Shown: positions 6,476-7,243 of the stretch, piece after piece
How the letters are laid out: every line of letters starts with the position of its first letter
How positions within the stretch are numbered: the stretch's first letter is position 1
Source of the DNA: an uncultured bacterium
GTDB lineage: Bacteria; Patescibacteriota; Saccharimonadia; Saccharimonadales; Saccharimonadaceae
Assembly: GCA_938036745.1 (NCBI GenBank)
Contig: CALHWG010000084.1
Location: 1 to 7,243, forward strand
Length of the DNA stretch: 7,243 nt
Direction: 5' to 3'
Notes under the pieces: model-generated
The model's database searches: none
Told to the model about the DNA's origin: nothing
The model's input: the letters and a program-made list of their open reading frames with translations, nothing else
Program-made: the position numbers and the translations under genes

Positions 6476-6484
6476 TGGTAAAAT
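6476..6484 (+). promoter_or_regulatory. Extended -10 promoter of the tRNA gene
   Basis: TGGTAAAAT carries the TGn extension and a near-consensus -10. It ends 10 bp before the mature tRNA 5' end, so the transcript would begin with a leader of about 4 nt. No -35 is visible. Confidence 0.55.
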
Positions 6485-6494
6485 AGAATAGTAA

Positions 6495-6571
6495 GCCTCG
6501 GTAGCTCAATTGGATAGAGCAGTTCCGTCCTAAGGAAAAGGTTATAGGTTCGATTCCTATCCGGGGTACCA
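6495..6571 (+). tRNA. tRNA-Arg (anticodon CCU)
   Basis: A full cloverleaf can be drawn. The acceptor GCCTCGG (6495-6501) pairs with CCGGGGT (6561-6567), including two G-U pairs, one of them at the terminal pair 1-72. The D stem is GCTC/GAGC. The anticodon stem is GTTCC/GGAAA with the outermost pair mismatched. The anticodon loop GTCCTAA carries CCT at 6529-6531. The T arm is ATAGG-TTCGATT-CCTAT, followed by A73 and an encoded CCA (6569-6571). The CCU anticodon reads the AGG arginine codon. Its -10 lies just upstream, and the next gene starts 12 nt after the CCA. Confidence 0.95.
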
Positions 6572-6583
6572 CTAAATTTATTT

Positions 6584-7099
6584 ATGAAAGAACAAATTTT
6601 TAAAGGTCAAAGAGAAGGCGAAGAATTTCTCTTTATGTTTCGAAAGCATATAATTGCAATGCGAAAGGGTTTTTACCTTTTTTTGGGCATTTTTGCGATT
6701 TCTTGTTTGCCAACATTTTTTATGCTAACATCAGATAATCTAATGGACGCACTTTGGATTACTTTGGGTGGATTTATTGTTGGTTTGATTTTATTTTTTT
6801 ATCAATTTATGCTTTGGTATTATTCTCTTTATATTGTTTCGAATGAGCGGATTCGCCAGATTACACAAAAAGGCTTTTTTGGGCGAAAAATGATGGACTT
6901 ACCTCTTTCGAAAATTCAAAGTGTTAATTTTGAAATTCCAGGTTTTTTTGGTGAAATTTTCCATTTTGGAACAATCAATATTTTTACAATTGTGGGTGAT
7001 TTAGAAATTAAAAATGTTGAACATCCAGAAGAGATTTATAATAAAATTCAAGATGCGATTTCGAAAGTTGAAATGGAGGGAGAAAATGAAGAATATTAG
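6584..7099 (+). CDS. Two-TM membrane protein with bacterial PH domain (YdbS-like, bPH_2)
   Basis: The 171-residue protein has a short cytoplasmic start (FKGQREGEEFLFMFRKH), two hydrophobic segments (about 28-49 and 55-82) and then a bacterial PH domain (about 85-160). Recognisable pieces of that domain are IVSNERIRQITQKGFF (84-99), LPLSKIQSV (106-114), FGTINIFT (128-135) and KNVEHPEEIYNKI (143-155). Proteins of this family sit in the cytoplasmic membrane; their biochemical role is mostly unknown. The N-terminus matches the family, so ATG 6584 is chosen although there is no Shine-Dalgarno in the short AT-rich spacer after the tRNA. It may be expressed from the tRNA promoter after 3' processing of the tRNA. 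It overlaps the next gene by 14 bp, suggesting coupled expression. Confidence 0.85.
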   Translation: MKEQIFKGQREGEEFLFMFRKHIIAMRKGFYLFLGIFAISCLPTFFMLTSDNLMDALWITLGGFIVGLILFFYQFMLWYYSLYIVSNERIRQITQKGFFGRKMMDLPLSKIQSVNFEIPGFFGEIFHFGTINIFTIVGDLEIKNVEHPEEIYNKIQDAISKVEMEGENEEY

Positions 7100-7243
7100 A
7101 GAAAAAGCCAAAAAAATTAGAGATAAGGTTTCGAAAAAACCTGAATCTCACGAAAGCCAGATTGCAAAAATTACAAATACGACACTTGAAGAACAGCGTC
7201 GAGAGATTTTGAATAAGGGTAAAAAATTTAAATATCCTGTTCA
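7086..7243 (+). CDS. Basic protein of unknown function, N-terminal part (3' end outside window)
   Basis: An ATG at 7086 opens a frame that runs to the window edge (52 full codons). GGAGG at 7075-7079 lies 6 nt upstream, the best Shine-Dalgarno in the window, and the gene overlaps the PH-domain gene by 14 bp in another frame. The visible start (MKNIREKAKKIRDKVSKK, then residues to KGKKFKYPV) is rich in Lys and Arg with no hydrophobic segment yet. Such a positive cytoplasmic tail often precedes a membrane anchor, which would lie beyond the edge. The function is not recognised. Codon context, including a TTTCGAAA at 7129-7136, matches the neighbouring genes. Confidence 0.75.
   Translation, partial: MKNIREKAKKIRDKVSKKPESHESQIAKITNTTLEEQRREILNKGKKFKYPV

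Noticed and set aside
1..7243. Recoding of TGA to glycine as in SR1/Gracilibacteria
   Set aside because: No gene needs an internal TGA to reach its expected length, and glycines use GGN codons. The lack of TGA stops in nine gene ends is compatible with AT-rich stop preference.
1..7243. CRISPR array, insertion sequence or tandem repeats
   Set aside because: No spaced direct repeats, terminal inverted repeats or transposase motifs were found; the only recurrent word is the scattered TTCGAA palindrome.

Overview
The window looks like a piece of chromosome from a small-genome, AT-rich bacterium of the Patescibacteria/CPR type, most likely close to Saccharibacteria. The reasons are the compact gene order, minor pilins with GDTLIEVLLA-type leaders, a long nucleoside diphosphate kinase with an insertion before its catalytic histidine, a lone tyrosine recombinase, and promoters that rely on an extended -10 with no visible -35. 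The lineage is inferred from family resemblance and no search was run. Nine of ten reading frames end inside the window: eight with TAA and one with TAG. TGA is used neither as a stop nor as a sense codon, so the SR1/Gracilibacteria code is neither supported nor needed.

Positions 1-4933 (+ strand) form a type IV pilus block. It starts inside a PilT-type retraction ATPase, followed 1 bp later by the platform protein PilC, then after 18 bp by the prepilin peptidase PilD with all its catalytic residues. A good extended -10 then precedes three overlapping genes for pilin-like proteins with class III leaders. The first is unusually long (355 aa, six cysteines) and differs in codon usage. The second is PilV/GspI-like and the third PilW/GspJ-like. 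PilD would process all three, PilC would act as assembly platform and PilT would drive retraction. The extension ATPase PilB, the alignment proteins PilM/N/O and an obvious small major pilin are not in the window.

Positions 4934-5941 hold a compact bidirectional terminator, a complete XerC/D-type tyrosine recombinase on the - strand, and a 66-bp divergent promoter region. The recombinase promoter appears to give a leaderless mRNA.

Positions 5942-7243 (+ strand) hold ndk, tRNA-Arg(CCU), a two-transmembrane bacterial PH-domain protein that begins 12 nt after the tRNA with no Shine-Dalgarno, and the first 52 codons of an overlapping, very basic protein that runs off the end.

The most striking unexplained signal is the palindrome TTCGAA, usually as TTTCGAAA. 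By hand count the hexamer occurs 22 times and the full 8-mer 12 times in 7.2 kb, in all three codon phases and in two intergenic spots. This is far above what base composition would give.
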